From NCBI GenBank assembly GCA_947463775.1, contig CANHVD010000378.1:1-6046 (forward strand): a stretch of 6,046 bases of DNA. The letters are read 5' to 3'. Below are positions 5,702 through 6,046 of the stretch, piece by piece. Position 1 is the stretch's first letter; the number at the start of each line of letters is the position of its first letter. A model generated the notes under the pieces. It was given only the letters and a program-made list of their open reading frames with translations, did not search any database and was not told where the DNA came from. Source of the DNA: Planctomycetaceae bacterium (GTDB taxonomy: Bacteria; Planctomycetota; Planctomycetia; Planctomycetales; Planctomycetaceae). The position numbers and the translations under genes are program-made.

Positions 5702-6046
5702 ATGGTGAACACAAACAGTTTAAGCCGAAAGGCAACCAGGAAAATCGACTTGCGGCTGGCGAAATGTGAGGGTACTAATACAGAGCGATATCCTCATCGA
5801 ATTCAGTCTGCGATCACGCGACAACGTCTTGTGTCTATCACAGGGACGACAGACGACGATCTGCTCGACCAACTGCTTGATCTGGGATTCAACGAAGACA
5901 ATCTGGAGGCCATACGATATGCGCCGATTGCTGAGGTTGCCTGGGCGAGCGGTAAGGTGACTCAGTTTGAGCAGGTGTTTGCAGTCAGTGCTGCACTACA
6001 ATCGGACATGCTTAACGTTCCCGCCGCATTTGATTTGTTTCAATCC
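5702..6046 (+). CDS. Hypothetical protein with TerB-like helical segment, 3' end beyond window
   Basis: The frame is open for 115 codons from an ATG with a good ribosome-binding site to the window edge. Residues 9-42 are rich in Arg and Lys and give no clear signal peptide, so the product is probably cytoplasmic. Residues 54-91 read LLDQLLDLGFNEDNLEAI, then APIAEVAWASGKVTQFEQ. This resembles the helical core of TerB-like proteins, where the pattern is P-L-V-x-V-A-W-A-D-G-x-V-x-x-x-E. The Asp of AWADG is Ser83 here, while Gly84 and Glu90 remain. TerB domains are known from tellurite/stress clusters and as small accessory domains of unknown role. The family call is from memory of the pattern and is tentative; function is unknown. 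The long upstream gap suggests its own promoter, separate from the operon before it. Confidence 0.72.
   Translation, partial: MVNTNSLSRKATRKIDLRLAKCEGTNTERYPHRIQSAITRQRLVSITGTTDDDLLDQLLDLGFNEDNLEAIRYAPIAEVAWASGKVTQFEQVFAVSAALQSDMLNVPAAFDLFQS

Noticed and set aside
5766..5960. 64-codon rightward frame inside the last gene
   Set aside because: It overlaps the 5702 frame, which has a proper ribosome-binding site and TerB-like residues; this frame has neither.
1..6046. Mobile element, CRISPR array, tRNA or phage/defence system
   Set aside because: No transposase or integrase motifs, terminal inverted repeats, regularly spaced repeats or tRNA-like cloverleaf were seen; the genes are metabolic or hypothetical.

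Overview
The window looks like an ordinary chromosomal stretch from a Planctomycetota bacterium. This is an inference from gene content and sequence style. The exported PQQ-type propeller protein begins its mature part with the DWPQFRGP motif that is very common in planctomycetes. The HpcH/HpaI aldolase and AstE/AspA-like deacylase also resemble planctomycete versions, base composition is near-balanced, and Shine-Dalgarno sites vary in strength. No rRNA, tRNA, insertion sequence, integrase or CRISPR repeat was seen.

Layout from left to right. A 6-phosphofructokinase gene (N-terminal 242 residues) runs leftwards off the edge from position 727. A 544-base gap (728-1271) with no convincing gene separates it from a divergent rightward gene (1272-2735). 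That gene encodes a secreted PQQ-like beta-propeller protein carrying a pair of EF-hand loops. A 172-base gap follows, with three small inverted repeats and a possible 13-codon leader frame that ends in an ATGA overlap with the next gene. Then comes a tight three-gene operon (2908-5414): an HpcH/HpaI-family class II aldolase, a short-chain dehydrogenase/reductase (SDR) 42 bases later, and a zinc-dependent AstE/AspA-family deacylase whose start overlaps the SDR stop by 4 bases. A 287-base gap holds a T8 run and a 10-bp-phased direct repeat. It leads into a gene open to the right edge (5702 onwards), which encodes a protein with a TerB-like helical segment.

How the genes fit together. The aldolase, SDR and deacylase very probably act in one catabolic route: an SDR redox step on a hydroxy or keto acid or sugar, retro-aldol cleavage of a 4-hydroxy-2-oxo acid, and hydrolytic removal of an acyl or amide group. 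The substrate cannot be read from sequence. The phosphofructokinase belongs to central glycolysis, and nothing ties it functionally to the operon. The propeller protein acts outside the cytoplasm, with unknown ligand.

Nothing here is clearly a new defence or mobile system. The most promising items are the uncharacterised three-gene catabolic module and its possible leader-ORF control region.
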